Positions 17,420 to 26,324 of a DNA stretch of 64,000 nucleotides are shown here, piece after piece (within the stretch, counting starts at the first letter, position 1; every line of letters starts with the position of its first letter). The notes under the pieces are model-generated. The model had not been told where the DNA came from and did no database searches. It saw only the letters and a list, made by a program, of their open reading frames with translations. The stretch comes from Salimicrobium flavidum. Lineage in GTDB: Bacteria > Bacillota > Bacilli > Bacillales > Halobacillaceae. Both the position numbers and the translations under genes were made by a program. The DNA lies in NCBI RefSeq assembly GCF_900156645.1, contig NZ_FTOC01000005.1, positions 1 to 64,000 on the forward strand, read 5' to 3'.

Positions 17420-17541
17420 GATTGCAGTGGTTATGATATTTGGGGTGAAGCATTATGATATAATTACGGTTCTAATTATAAAGGACCCTCCACATTTTGT
17501 AAACCCTTTCTCGGATTTTACAACCTTTTTCGTGAAGAAGA

Positions 17542-17570
17542 TTGTTAAGGCTATCATTATTCGTTAAAAT
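17542..17570 (+). promoter_or_regulatory. proC promoter
   Basis: TTGTTA (17542-17547), 17-base spacer, TAAAAT (17565-17570), 28 bases before the proC start. Confidence 0.6.
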
Positions 17571-17597
17571 GAAAATCACTAAGGGAGGCGATTGATT

Positions 17598-18407
17598 TTG
17601 GTAAAGAACATAGGCTTTATTGGCTGTGGCAATATGGGACAGGCAATGATTCAGGGAATGATCCGCTCAGGAAGCGTCTCTATTGATCAGATTGCAGCTA
17701 CTGCAATTACGGAGGAAACAATAGATTTCGTAAGTGGAGAAATCGGCATCCGGATTTCGGATGATAATAAGAGGCTGGCTGCCGAAAGTGACATATTGTT
17801 TCTTGCGGTAAAACCATATGTCTATCAAGGGATTATCGAAGAGATAAAGTCCGAACTATCGGAAGATACGATTATCGTGACTATAGCTCCCGGTATCAAT
17901 TTGGAAACGATGAGAAAGTACTTAGGAAAAAATGTGAAGGTTATTCGTTCTATGCCGAACACCCCTTCTCTCGTAGGGGAAGGCATGAGTGTATTATGTC
18001 CGAATAACCTGGTAACGGATAAAGAATTGAACGAAGTACTGGAGCTTTATGAGAGTTTCGGGGAAGCGGAAGTGATCAAGGAAAACCTTATGGATGCTGT
18101 CCCTGCAGTAAGCGGTTCTTCACCAGCTTTTGTATACATGTTTATCGAAGCTATGGCTGATACTGCTGTGCAACAGGGCTTCCCGAGAGATAAAGCTTAT
18201 AAGATGGCCGCACAAGCTGTAAATGGAGCTGCGAAAATGATTTTAGAGACCGGAGATCACCCTGGTAAGCTGAAGGATGATGTTTGTACTCCTGGAGGTG
18301 TCACGATTGAAGGGGTGACGGCTCTTGAGAAACACGGCCTGCGTAAAGCGATCATTGAAGCCATGAACGCTACAACAGAACGTTCGGAGTATTTATCCAA
18401 ACAGTAA
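17598..18407 (+). CDS. proC: Pyrroline-5-carboxylate reductase
   Basis: Last step of proline synthesis: reduces 1-pyrroline-5-carboxylate with NAD(P)H. It has 269 residues, with an N-terminal Rossmann motif (IGFIGCGNMGQAM), FLAVKP, MPNTPSLVGEG and the C-terminal signature DVCTPGGVTIEGVTALE. I chose TTG 17598 because AAGGGAGG then sits nine bases upstream; an in-frame TTG at 17592 is too near it. It has its own promoter and terminator. Proline is also a compatible solute in halotolerant bacilli, but nothing here shows osmotic control. Other pro genes are not nearby. Confidence 0.96.
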   Translation: MVKNIGFIGCGNMGQAMIQGMIRSGSVSIDQIAATAITEETIDFVSGEIGIRISDDNKRLAAESDILFLAVKPYVYQGIIEEIKSELSEDTIIVTIAPGINLETMRKYLGKNVKVIRSMPNTPSLVGEGMSVLCPNNLVTDKELNEVLELYESFGEAEVIKENLMDAVPAVSGSSPAFVYMFIEAMADTAVQQGFPRDKAYKMAAQAVNGAAKMILETGDHPGKLKDDVCTPGGVTIEGVTALEKHGLRKAIIEAMNATTERSEYLSKQ

Positions 18408-18425
18408 GGAAAGATATTAGAGAAA

Positions 18426-18458
18426 AGGTAAGCCGTAACTCACCGGCTTACCTTTTTT
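18426..18458 (+). terminator. proC terminator
   Basis: Stem GGTAAGCCG/CGGCTTACC, loop TAACTCAC, six T. Confidence 0.9.
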
Positions 18459-18463
18459 GATGT

Positions 18464-18565
18464 AGGCTTTGAATCGTTTCGTCTTTATGCAGGAAAACCT
18501 TCGTCCTGCCTGCGGCAAGCTTCCATCTGAAGATATAAAAATCAACAATAGGCTTTAACAGAGCC
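18464..18565. repeat. MITE-like intergenic repeat, copy 2 (truncated)
   Basis: The right end AAAATCAACAATAGGCTTT then AACAGAGCC is nearly the same as the right end of copy 1 (9075-9102). Read on the minus strand it starts GGCTCTGTTAAAGCC, GTTGATTTT and GGAAGCTTGCCGC, like the left part of the 29.2-kb copy. The core is shortened. With the nupC promoter it fills most of the 345-base proC-nupC gap. Confidence 0.6.
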
Positions 18566-18656
18566 ACGGAGAAAAAGACTGTGAAAATTTAATTATCCTA
18601 ATATGACAAGCGTTATGAGAGACGATATTAGAATATTTTTTCTATTCATTTCTTTC

Positions 18657-18685
18657 TTGCATGACGTCTGACAACCTGATACAAT
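18657..18685 (+). promoter_or_regulatory. nupC promoter
   Basis: TTGCAT (18657-18662), 17-base spacer, TACAAT (18680-18685). Confidence 0.65.
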
Positions 18686-18704
18686 TCTATTTGAAAGCGT
18701 TGTA

Positions 18705-18718
18705 TGAAAGTGTTTTCA
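18705..18718. promoter_or_regulatory. cre-like site in the nupC leader
   Basis: TGAAAGTGTTTTCA fits the CcpA box except TG for CG in the centre; a partial second copy (TGAAAGCGTTGTAT) starts at 18692. Both lie just after the expected transcript start. Confidence 0.45.
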
Positions 18719-18752
18719 TTATAACCTATAAACTATCAAGGGGGAAGTTTAC

Positions 18753-19946
18753 GTGGTCAGTATTCTATTGGGCTTATTAGCCATTGTTGTCGTTATCGGA
18801 ATCGCCTTTCTCATGTCCAATGATAAGAAGAACATCAACTTTATCGGTGTAGGAGTCATGCTTTTGGCTCAATTATTCACGACGTTCTTCATGTTCGTCA
18901 CTCCATGGGGAGAACAGATTATCAAGGGAGTCTCTGCTGTTTTCAATAAATTGATCGAGTTCGGAACAGAAGGTGTCAACTTCATTTTAGGTGGAGTAGC
19001 TGTAGAAGAGGGAGGATCTGTATTCTTCTTCAACGTGTTACTGTTGATTGTATTCTTCTCCACTATCCTTTCTGTACTTACGCACTTGAAAGTGCTGCCA
19101 TTTATCATCAAATATCTGGGACTTGGACTATCGTTCATCACTCGTCTGCCGAAAGTGGAATCGTTCAACGCAGTGAACAGTATATTCTTCGGCCAATCTG
19201 AGGCTATCATTGCCATCAAGTCTCAGTTCAAGCATTTGAACAATAATCGTCTTTATATCGTAAGTGCTTCGGCGATGGGTTCTGTCTCCGCTTCAATTGT
19301 GGGTGCTTATCTGAACATTTTGCCTGAACAATTCGTTCTTGTGGCACTTCCGCTAAATATGTTCAGTGCTTTGATTGTCGCTTCAATCATCGCTCCGGTG
19401 AAAGTTCCGAAAGAAGAAGACCACGTAGATATACAGGATGTTTCGCAATCCAAGAGTATTTTTGAAGCTATGGGTAACGGTGCTCTCGATGGTGGTAAAA
19501 TCGCCCTCATCGTTGCAGCGATGCTTATTGCATTCATAGCTTCCCTTGAGCTCGTGAACTTTGTAATCTCAGGAATCTTTGCAGGAGTAACCTTGCAGCA
19601 GATTTTGGGTTACGTTCTCGCTCCGATCGGTATTCTGATGGGGATTCCAGCTTCTGAAGTTGTTGAAGCGGGATCGATCATGGGTACGAAGATCATCACG
19701 AACGAATTCGTAGCAATGCTTCAGTTCCAGGAGATGCTTGGTCAGGTTTCAGACAAAACTGTCGGTGTCGTAACGGTCTTCCTTACAAGTTTCGCAAACT
19801 TCTCTTCTATCGGTATCATTGCTGGTACTGTACAGGGAATCGACGCGAAAAAAGGTGCAGAAGTTTCAAGTTTCGGTATGAAGCTTCTCGTAGGTGCTAC
19901 ACTAGGCTCTATCCTTTCCGGTACAATGGCTGGTCTATTTCTTTAA
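18753..19946 (+). CDS. nupC: Concentrative nucleoside transporter, NupC/CNT family
   Basis: Membrane protein of 397 residues that imports nucleosides with Na+ or H+. It shows the CNT order: three N-terminal helices, the gate domain (FFFNVLLLIVFFSTIL, FNAVNSIFFGQSEA), GSVSASIVGAYL, and the C-terminal core with SFANFSSIGIIAG. The GTG start at 18753 follows CAAGGGGG. It is single-gene, with promoter, cre-like site and terminator. The cre-like element suggests repression when preferred sugars are present. I see no purine riboswitch in the leader. The choice of nucleoside is not visible. Confidence 0.92.
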   Translation: MVSILLGLLAIVVVIGIAFLMSNDKKNINFIGVGVMLLAQLFTTFFMFVTPWGEQIIKGVSAVFNKLIEFGTEGVNFILGGVAVEEGGSVFFFNVLLLIVFFSTILSVLTHLKVLPFIIKYLGLGLSFITRLPKVESFNAVNSIFFGQSEAIIAIKSQFKHLNNNRLYIVSASAMGSVSASIVGAYLNILPEQFVLVALPLNMFSALIVASIIAPVKVPKEEDHVDIQDVSQSKSIFEAMGNGALDGGKIALIVAAMLIAFIASLELVNFVISGIFAGVTLQQILGYVLAPIGILMGIPASEVVEAGSIMGTKIITNEFVAMLQFQEMLGQVSDKTVGVVTVFLTSFANFSSIGIIAGTVQGIDAKKGAEVSSFGMKLLVGATLGSILSGTMAGLFL

Positions 19947-19954
19947 AACAGAGT

Positions 19955-19994
19955 AAGATCCGACTGTCAACGAACAGTCGGATCTTATTTTTTA
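19955..19994 (+). terminator. nupC terminator
   Basis: AAGATCCGACTG/CAGTCGGATCTT, 12-bp perfect stem, 8-nt loop, T-rich tail. Confidence 0.93.
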
Positions 19995-19996
19995 TT

Positions 19997-20209
19997 GGCT
20001 ACCCTGAAAATATATATTCAGGCGGACGCTTTCCACGGGCAACGCTTCAGCCTCCTCGTTTCCCTGCGGGGTCTTCAGCTGCCCGAGGTCGCGACGGAGT
20101 CGCCGCCTTTCTCTATATCCACCCTATCAAACTCGAATACTAACAGAGCCCGAAAATTTTCATGTATCATGGTGCAAATATCTTTGCATGAACGTCTCTG
20201 TTAAAGCCG
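19997..20209. repeat. Intergenic repeat of a second family, copy 3
   Basis: The left end GGCTACCCTGAAAA, GGCGGACGCTT, CACGGGCAA and TTCAGCCTCCTCGTTTCCCT is the reverse complement of the right half of the 57.9-kb repeat. The right end holds TCTGTTAAAGCC, the terminus of the other family; CTAACAGAGCCC lies inside near 20131. It fills most of the 368-base nupC-aldehyde dehydrogenase gap; no gene seen. Confidence 0.6.
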
Positions 20210-20314
20210 ATGGACTTTCTTATTAGTTGAATAGCTTAAAATCACCAGTTGTTTACACTCCAAACGTTCAGGAAATATAGAAATGAAGAAGTCTACTTGA
20301 AAAGGAGTGGAATG

Positions 20315-21745
20315 ATGGAAGAATTCAAGTTATATATCAATGGTGAATGGAAAGAGACAGATTCTCAGGCAGAGGTGCTGGATAAATACACACAGAAGCC
20401 CTTCGCATTAGTGCACAAAGCTTCTGAACAGGAAGTGGGTGATGCTGTTACGGCTGCGGATGAAGCTTTTCAGGAAGGGGCTTTATCGCCATATGAGCGT
20501 TTTGAGATATTGAAACGGGTGAGTGACCTGCTACGGAAAAAGAAAGAAGAATTCGCAAAAATGATTACCAAAGAAGCTGGTAAACCCCTCAAACAAGCCA
20601 GGACTGAAATCGATCGTGCTATCCAGACGATCGAACTGTCAGCGGAGGAAGCCAAACGCATCAATGGTGAAGGAGTACCGGTGGAAGCAGCACCAGGTTC
20701 TGAGAATAGAATGGCATTTACAATCAGAGTTCCTGCAGGAGTAGTAGGGGCGATCAGCCCTTTCAACTTTCCGCTAAATCTTGTTTGCCACAAAATCGCC
20801 CCGGCGATTGCAGCGGGGAACGCCGTGGTACTTAAGCCTGCCAGTAAAACACCTCTTACAGCTTTGAAACTTGCTGCGTTGTTTCATGAAGCTGGACTTC
20901 CGAAAGGTTTTTTCAACGTTGTGGTCGGCTCCGGTGCGACAGTAGGGAATCAGATGATGGAAGATGAAAGGATAGCGCTCTATACTTTTACCGGGAGTAC
21001 AGAAGTGGGCATGAAGCTGAAACAGAACACTGGAATGAATAAACTGATTTTGGAACTAGGTAATAATTCGCCGGTGATTATCGACAAACACGCAAATATA
21101 GACAAGGCTGCGGAAAATACTGCTGCTAAAAGCTTTGCATTTGCGGGGCAGACATGTATTTCCGTTCAACGTTTGTATGTTCATGAAGAGGTTCGCACAG
21201 CGTTTGAAGAGAAATTTATAGAAGCCATCAAAAAACTGAATGTTGGAGACCCGAATGATTCCGAAACCGACGTTGGTCCTATGATTGGCGATGAGGAAGC
21301 GGAAGGTGCTCTCGCATGGATTGAAGAGGCGAAATCAGAAGGGGCAAAAGTGAGTCACGGCGGAAACAGAGAAGGTGCCCTGCTTGAACCGACAGTGCTT
21401 ACGAATGTTGATGAGTCGATGAAAGTCGTAAGTGAAGAGGTTTTTGCACCTGTCGTGTGTATTTTGCCTTTCTCCGATATCAAGGAAGGAATCAGGGAAG
21501 TCAATAAATCGAAGTATGGCCTTCAAGGAGGAATTTTTACTCAGGACGTCGACACTGCTTTTTACGCTGCTAAGAATGTACAGATCGGTGGCTTTATGGT
21601 CAATGATTCTTCTCAGTACAGGGTCGATCTGATGCCATACGGTGGTGTAAAAAACAGTGGATGGGGCAAAGAGGGTCCTAAATACACCATCGAAGATATG
21701 ACGGAGGAGCGTTTGATTGTAATGAACCTGAGCGATCCGTCCTGA
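20315..21745 (+). CDS. NAD(P)-dependent aldehyde dehydrogenase
   Basis: Oxidises an aldehyde to the acid or an acyl product; 476 residues, standard family length. It has the cofactor-binding SPFNFPLNLVCHK and KPASKTPL, the general base region LELGNNSPVII (Glu), and the nucleophile in AGQTCISVQRLYV. The C-terminal PYGGVKNSGWGKEGPKY segment is also typical. Sequence style is closest to the succinate-semialdehyde/lactaldehyde/phosphonate-related group, but the substrate cannot be fixed. I chose ATG 20315 (MEEFKL), seven bases after AAAGGAG; ATG 20312 is equally in frame. It has no operon partner. Confidence 0.9.
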   Translation: MEEFKLYINGEWKETDSQAEVLDKYTQKPFALVHKASEQEVGDAVTAADEAFQEGALSPYERFEILKRVSDLLRKKKEEFAKMITKEAGKPLKQARTEIDRAIQTIELSAEEAKRINGEGVPVEAAPGSENRMAFTIRVPAGVVGAISPFNFPLNLVCHKIAPAIAAGNAVVLKPASKTPLTALKLAALFHEAGLPKGFFNVVVGSGATVGNQMMEDERIALYTFTGSTEVGMKLKQNTGMNKLILELGNNSPVIIDKHANIDKAAENTAAKSFAFAGQTCISVQRLYVHEEVRTAFEEKFIEAIKKLNVGDPNDSETDVGPMIGDEEAEGALAWIEEAKSEGAKVSHGGNREGALLEPTVLTNVDESMKVVSEEVFAPVVCILPFSDIKEGIREVNKSKYGLQGGIFTQDVDTAFYAAKNVQIGGFMVNDSSQYRVDLMPYGGVKNSGWGKEGPKYTIEDMTEERLIVMNLSDPS

Positions 21746-21761
21746 AATGAATACTGAACCG

Positions 21762-21795
21762 GAGGAAGCTGTCTATAGTATCAGGCAGCTTCCTT
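21762..21795 (+). terminator. Terminator after the aldehyde dehydrogenase gene
   Basis: AGGAAGCTG/CAGCTTCCT stem followed by TTTG. Confidence 0.8.
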
Positions 21796-21953
21796 TGTAG
21801 TATGATATTATTGTTGGCTTTTATGTGCTTTGTAGACGAGCAAGAATTGTATCAATAGAGGGGAAGATATCTTCTTCTGTTATTCCTCTTCCAAGTGAGA
21901 TAAGATGGGGGAAATGATCATTATCAACTCAGCAGTGGAAAGGAAAGATATCG

Positions 21954-23033
21954 ATGAAAAGAATTTTATTTACCGGCGGAGGGACAGCCGGTCATGTCAT
22001 CGTGAATACGGCACTCATCCCTTCTTTTCAGGAAAAAGGGTACGAAGTGGATTACATAGGCTCCTATGAAGGAATAGAGAAAGATTTGATTGAAGAGATG
22101 GAGAAAGTGAACTATTACGGTATCTCTACGGGGAAACTGCGGAGGTATATGTCGAAAGAAAACATAAAAGACCCGTTCAAAGTGGCCAAAGGCATCATCC
22201 AGGCTTTGTCTATTCTGAGAAAAAGAAAACCTGGTGTCATTTTCTCCAAAGGAGGTTTTGTCAGTGTGCCTGTAGTCATTGCTGCGAAGTTGGCTCGGAT
22301 TCCTGTACTCATCCATGAATCGGATTATACGCCCGGACTTGCGAATAAACTGTCTTTCCCTTTTGCAGACAGAATACTTACCACATTTCCGGAGACGCTG
22401 GAGCACGTTCCGGAGAAAAAGTCGGAATATATAGGGGCTGTCATCCGTGATGAACTTTTCCGGGGCGACGTTGCTAAAGCAAAGCTTCTCACGGGTTTTC
22501 GTGAGGACAAACCGGTACTTCTCGTCATGGGAGGCAGTTCAGGATCCGGAAAAATAAACGAAGCTATACGTACCAATCTTGAAGAGTTATTGAAAAAGTA
22601 TAATATCATCCATTTATGTGGGAAAGGTCATAAAGATGAAAGCTATAGCGAAAAAGGGTATGTCCAGTATGAGTATGTGACAGATGAACTGAAGGATTTG
22701 CTTGAGTTTTCAGATCTTGTTGTCTCGAGAGCCGGTTCAAATGCTATTTTTGAGTTCGTGGCACTTGAAAAACCGATGCTTCTTATCCCTCTTTCAAGGA
22801 GAGTGAGCAGAGGGGATCAGATCCTTAATTCCCAGTCTTTTGAACGTCAGGGGTTTGCTCACACTCTCGAGGAGGAACAGGTAACAGGAGAGTCGTTTCT
22901 TGAAGCAATAAGAAGACTTGATGAGGATCAGGATAATCTCAGAGATCGAATGAAAAAATATGAGGTAGAGAAATCGAAAGAGCATGTAATTGAATTATTG
23001 GAACGTTATGAAAAAGGAAGGGATCAGCGATGA
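21954..23033 (+). CDS. murG: MurG-family N-acetylglucosaminyltransferase
   Basis: Family role: adds GlcNAc to lipid I to give lipid II on the inner membrane face. The protein has 359 residues in two GT-B domains. The donor-side motifs GGGTAGHV (residues 8-15) and GGFVSVPVVIAAKLARIPVLIHE-like acceptor loop, then GGSSGSGKINEA (about 194) and SRAGSNAIFEF (about 259) are visible. It is the GTAGHV type also found as a second MurG in some Bacillus; B. subtilis MurG has GGTGGH. It lies outside any dcw cluster, so it may be a paralogue. Its stop overlaps the next gene (ATGA), a zinc-ribbon membrane protein, so the two are coupled. Confidence 0.82.
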   Translation: MKRILFTGGGTAGHVIVNTALIPSFQEKGYEVDYIGSYEGIEKDLIEEMEKVNYYGISTGKLRRYMSKENIKDPFKVAKGIIQALSILRKRKPGVIFSKGGFVSVPVVIAAKLARIPVLIHESDYTPGLANKLSFPFADRILTTFPETLEHVPEKKSEYIGAVIRDELFRGDVAKAKLLTGFREDKPVLLVMGGSSGSGKINEAIRTNLEELLKKYNIIHLCGKGHKDESYSEKGYVQYEYVTDELKDLLEFSDLVVSRAGSNAIFEFVALEKPMLLIPLSRRVSRGDQILNSQSFERQGFAHTLEEEQVTGESFLEAIRRLDEDQDNLRDRMKKYEVEKSKEHVIELLERYEKGRDQR

Positions 23034-23374
23034 CTCATGCCTGTCATTACTGTAACAAACCGATTCGTGACCGAGACGAACTCGTTACTGCTTCGAAGTG
23101 GTTGAGTATTAGACCTTACCACTATCGATGTTACAATTTGGCTGCTCAGGAAGTAGAGACGATAGGCAACAACGAGAAACCGCTGAATAATATCCCGAAT
23201 ACAGTAGTTTCAGTAATAATGCTTGTAGTAGCTATTTTTTTTCTCATGACTACCACTCTCGGTGCGGTTGGAAATCTTCTTGGTGTGCTTTCTCTTTATC
23301 CTTCCATCATGAGAGTTTTATCTTACTTGAGGTTCGAACGTCAACTACCTGCATTTTTGGAAAATAAACGCTAG
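23030..23374 (+). CDS. Small membrane protein with N-terminal zinc-ribbon-like motif
   Basis: A 114-residue protein. The N-terminus has C5-x2-C8 with H32 and C35 (CHYCNKPI ... YHYRCYN), a treble-clef or LIM-like zinc site. Two membrane helices follow at about 62-80 and 82-98, then a basic tail. Start ATG 23030 overlaps the murG stop by four bases and uses its downstream codons as ribosome site (GGAAGGGATCAGCG). I do not know the family. Coupling to MurG, which acts at the membrane, suggests an envelope role, but this is only context. The aldo/keto reductase follows 14 bases later. Confidence 0.7.
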   Translation: MTHACHYCNKPIRDRDELVTASKWLSIRPYHYRCYNLAAQEVETIGNNEKPLNNIPNTVVSVIMLVVAIFFLMTTTLGAVGNLLGVLSLYPSIMRVLSYLRFERQLPAFLENKR

Positions 23375-23388
23375 AGGAGTGAGAATAC

Positions 23389-24219
23389 ATGAACGCAGCA
23401 TCGACACTTACACTTTCAAACGGGGTTAAGATCCCACAACTAGGGCTTGGAGTCTATAAGGTTGAGGAAGCGGACACGAAAGAAACTGTCATGACAGCTC
23501 TTGAACTCGGATATCGTCATATTGACACAGCTTCTTTTTATGAAAATGAAAAAGAGGTGGGCGAGGCGATTCGTGAGTCAGAGGTTCCAAGAGAAGAGAT
23601 TTTCATCACTACAAAAGTGTGGAACGATGAACAAGGTTATGCAGAAACACTGATTGCTTTTGAACGCAGTCTGGAAAAACTGCAGCTCGACTATATCGAC
23701 TTGTATCTGATTCACTGGCCGGTTCCCGGGAAATTCCAGGATACGTGGCGTGCGCTGGAAGACTTGTATAAACATGGAAGGGTAAGGGCGATCGGTGTGT
23801 GTAATTTCCAGGAGCATCACCTGGATCAGCTCCTGGAAACAGCAGAAATAACTCCGGTCGTTGACCAGGTGGAATTTCATCCGCGTCTCTATCAGAAAGA
23901 ACTTGTAGATTACTGCGCTAAAAAGGATATTAAAGTTGAAGCGTGGGCTCCGCTTGGGAGAGCCAGATATTTTGATTCTCCTGTCCTTCAATCCCTGTCG
24001 GAAAAGCATAAGAAGACCCCGGCTCAAATCATTATTCGCTGGGAACTACAACACGGCATCATCACGATTCCGAAATCCACGAAAAGGAAGCGTCAGAAAG
24101 AAAACATGGAAGTTTTTGACTTTGAGCTCAGCCCTGAAGATATGAATGAAATGGATGAAATGAACCGTAACGAACGTCAAAGTAAGCATCCAGATGATTT
24201 CCCATATGACGAATCTTAA
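23389..24219 (+). CDS. Aldo/keto reductase
   Basis: NADPH-dependent carbonyl reductase with a TIM barrel, 276 residues. The catalytic tetrad is visible: D46 and Y51 in GYRHIDTASFYENE, K in FITTKVWN (near 77) and H in YLIHWPVPG (near 110). The cofactor-binding IPKSTKRKRQKEN is near the C-terminus. Closest in style to Bacillus YtbE/YvgN enzymes acting on glyoxals and other aldehydes; the physiological substrate is unknown. ATG 23389 follows GAGGAG. It is the third gene of a likely murG-zinc-ribbon-AKR operon. Confidence 0.92.
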   Translation: MNAASTLTLSNGVKIPQLGLGVYKVEEADTKETVMTALELGYRHIDTASFYENEKEVGEAIRESEVPREEIFITTKVWNDEQGYAETLIAFERSLEKLQLDYIDLYLIHWPVPGKFQDTWRALEDLYKHGRVRAIGVCNFQEHHLDQLLETAEITPVVDQVEFHPRLYQKELVDYCAKKDIKVEAWAPLGRARYFDSPVLQSLSEKHKKTPAQIIIRWELQHGIITIPKSTKRKRQKENMEVFDFELSPEDMNEMDEMNRNERQSKHPDDFPYDES

Positions 24220-24243
24220 ATAACAAACAAATAGTGGAATAAG

Positions 24244-24282
24244 AAATATGTGGGCTAACCTGCGGGCTAGTCCACATATTTT
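24244..24282 (+). terminator. Terminator after the aldo/keto reductase gene
   Basis: AAATATGTGG/CCACATATTT stem with further inner pairing, then TT-rich sequence. Confidence 0.8.
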
Positions 24283-24286
24283 AAAT

Positions 24287-24440
24287 TCGGCTCCGTTAAA
24301 AGCGTTTGGGTGACTTGAGGAATGAAAGGTGGGAAGCCTGTTTGAGGAGCATGAACTCAACAATCAGCCGAATCGATTCCGAAGAGACCCGGGAAGCCTG
24401 TTTCAATCTTTCACTCGTAAAGCCGATTTGATTGTGATCC
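24287..24440. repeat. Diverged intergenic repeat, copy 4
   Basis: Starts GGCTCCGTTAAAAGC, like the repeat termini elsewhere, and ends near CGTAAAGCCGATTTGATTGTGA. The string GGGAAGCCTGTTT occurs twice inside. With the preceding terminator it accounts for the 344-base gap; no gene seen. Confidence 0.45.
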
Positions 24441-24563
24441 TTCTTTCCTCCCTTCATTAGTGGGAGGGTCGTTAATAGAAAGTGAAGATTTCCCGGGAAA
24501 TGTTTGTGTATGTCTAAAATTCCGAGTTGATGGTAAAATTGAAGATAGAAATGAGGTGAGTCG

Positions 24564-25364
24564 ATGGATAAGAAGGATCGAAATCAGATGGATGAGGATC
24601 TTAAAGAAGATCTTGATGAAGAAGAAATCTTAGATATTATCGAAGAAGAAAGAAAGAAATCTCGAATGAAACAGACAGAACCTGAAGAAGAAAAACGCCC
24701 ATTTCCAAAGTGGCTTATCGGCCTTGTGGCATTTTTTATGTTTTTCAGTGTTATGAGTGCCATTCCTCAGACATTCTCTATCCCCGCCATCGATTTCCTG
24801 ATTACATCGGCCAAATTGTATACCAATGAAGATGTTCGCGAGTATAAAGAATCGGTAGTTGTAGTGGAAGCAGGCCAAAGTAAGGGAACGGGCTTCTCTT
24901 ATACAAGTGACGGGAAAATACTTACCAATCATCACGTTATAGAGGGGGGAGAAAGAATTTCGGTCTCCTTCGAGGAACAAGGACTCTATGCGGCTGAGGT
25001 GGTGGAAGAGTACGAAGCTATTGATTTGGCTGTTCTTGAAGTCGAGGAGCAGGGTCTTCCACATCTCGACCTGGCGGATAAGGCTGAGATTGAAGAAAGA
25101 CCACCAATTACATTCATCGGTAATCCTCTTCGTTTTATTAGAATAGCGAACGAGGGAGAAGTTATTGGAGAAAGAAGTTTGGATTCCTGGGAAGAGAAAG
25201 TGATGGTCCTCGATGCTCCTGTATACCGGGGGAATTCCGGGAGCCCGGTCATCAACGAGGACGGTGAGGTGATAGGGGTAGTGTTCGCTACGTTGAATAC
25301 AGATGAAAATGGAAAGGTTGGTTTAGCAGTACCAATCAATCATTTCCATGACGTTAATAAGTAA
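24564..25364 (+). CDS. Membrane-anchored trypsin-like serine protease
   Basis: A 266-residue protein with a very acidic N-terminal cytoplasmic tail, one membrane helix at about residues 48-66, and an external S1C-type protease domain. The catalytic triad is seen in TNHHVIEG (His near 123), AIDLAVLEV (Asp near 153) and GNSGSPVINEDGEVIGV (Ser near 225). There is no PDZ domain, unlike HtrA. The family cleaves or senses damaged envelope proteins; the substrate is unknown. ATG 24564 follows GAGGTGAG. The next genes are sigI-rsgI, a stress/envelope sigma pair, about 220 bases on and with their own start signals. Confidence 0.88.
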   Translation: MDKKDRNQMDEDLKEDLDEEEILDIIEEERKKSRMKQTEPEEEKRPFPKWLIGLVAFFMFFSVMSAIPQTFSIPAIDFLITSAKLYTNEDVREYKESVVVVEAGQSKGTGFSYTSDGKILTNHHVIEGGERISVSFEEQGLYAAEVVEEYEAIDLAVLEVEEQGLPHLDLADKAEIEERPPITFIGNPLRFIRIANEGEVIGERSLDSWEEKVMVLDAPVYRGNSGSPVINEDGEVIGVVFATLNTDENGKVGLAVPINHFHDVNK

Positions 25365-25586
25365 AATGTAGTGTTTTTTGCAATCGTAATTTAAAAAAAT
25401 GTAATCACTATGTACTCGTCATCACCCTTTCTGTTCAGTACAATAGTTGTGTTATGGAAAACACTATCCTTACACACTTTGCATAGGTGATACGTTTCTG
25501 TAATCTTCATGAAATAATTTCAGAGAGGACCACCATAAAAACGTCGTATTCAACGAAAATTATTTAATAGCCGGGGGTGAAAAGGG

Positions 25587-26324
25587 TTGATCAGACGTCT
25601 GTTAAAAAAAGAAGACACCACCCTGCACACTCAAGTGATTGCTGCTCAGCAAGGAGATAAAGAAGCAAGGGAGGACCTGATTTCCCAATATCAACCTTTC
25701 GTTGCTAAATGTGCTTCAGAGGTATGCAAGAGGTATATAAACCCGAGTCAGGATGATGAATTCAGCATTGGTCTTATTGCTTTCAATGATGCTATCGATT
25801 CCTATGCGACAGATAAGGGAGCAGCGTTTCTCTCGTTCGCAAAATTGATCATCAAAAGAAGGATCATTGACTATATTCGTCAGCAAAAATCTCATGTATC
25901 GGTTACTTCGCTTGATGAAACATATGAAAACGAAGAACAGATGGAAAATCCGGCTGAAATAAAACTTTCGCGTGAGAAGTTCCTTGAAGAAACAGAAAGC
26001 TGGTATCGCAAAGAAGAAATACGTGAGTTGCAGTCGCAACTACGGAAATTTCGTCTTACCTTTGAAGAGATTACAGAATCGGCCCCTAAGCACAGAGACG
26101 CCAGAGAATCAGCGGTTCAAGTAGCCCGAATCATTTATGAGGACGATGAGTTATGTTCAAAAGTCCTTCAGAAAGGGCGACTTCCTATTAAAGATTTAAA
26201 TGGAAAAGTTTCTGTAAGCAAAAAAACATTAGAGAGGAATAGAAAATACATTATTGCTCTCGTGCTTATTTTGTCCGGCGAATATGTGTATCTGAAAGAA
26301 TATTTAAAGGAGGTGAAGGTGTGA
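25587..26324 (+). CDS. sigI: RNA polymerase sigma factor SigI
   Basis: Alternative sigma factor of the SigI group (heat and envelope stress in Bacillus). The 245-residue protein has the SigI order: a sigma-2 region (QYQPFVAKCASEVCKRYIN, DDEFSIGLIAFNDAID, FLSFAKLIIKRRIIDYIRQQ) and a C-terminal helix-turn-helix (GKVSVSKKTLERNRKYIIA). The TTG start at 25587 follows a G-rich site. An ACCACC and a CGAAA about 20 bases apart (25530-25557) loosely resemble the SigI autoregulatory promoter; this is weak. The stop overlaps rsgI (GTGA), giving coupled sigma and anti-sigma synthesis. Confidence 0.93.
   Translation: MIRRLLKKEDTTLHTQVIAAQQGDKEAREDLISQYQPFVAKCASEVCKRYINPSQDDEFSIGLIAFNDAIDSYATDKGAAFLSFAKLIIKRRIIDYIRQQKSHVSVTSLDETYENEEQMENPAEIKLSREKFLEETESWYRKEEIRELQSQLRKFRLTFEEITESAPKHRDARESAVQVARIIYEDDELCSKVLQKGRLPIKDLNGKVSVSKKTLERNRKYIIALVLILSGEYVYLKEYLKEVKV

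Noticed and set aside
18566-18752. Purine riboswitch before nupC
   Set aside because: The conserved aptamer loops and TATAATCCTAATAATATGG-like start are absent; the ATCCTAATATG string is isolated.
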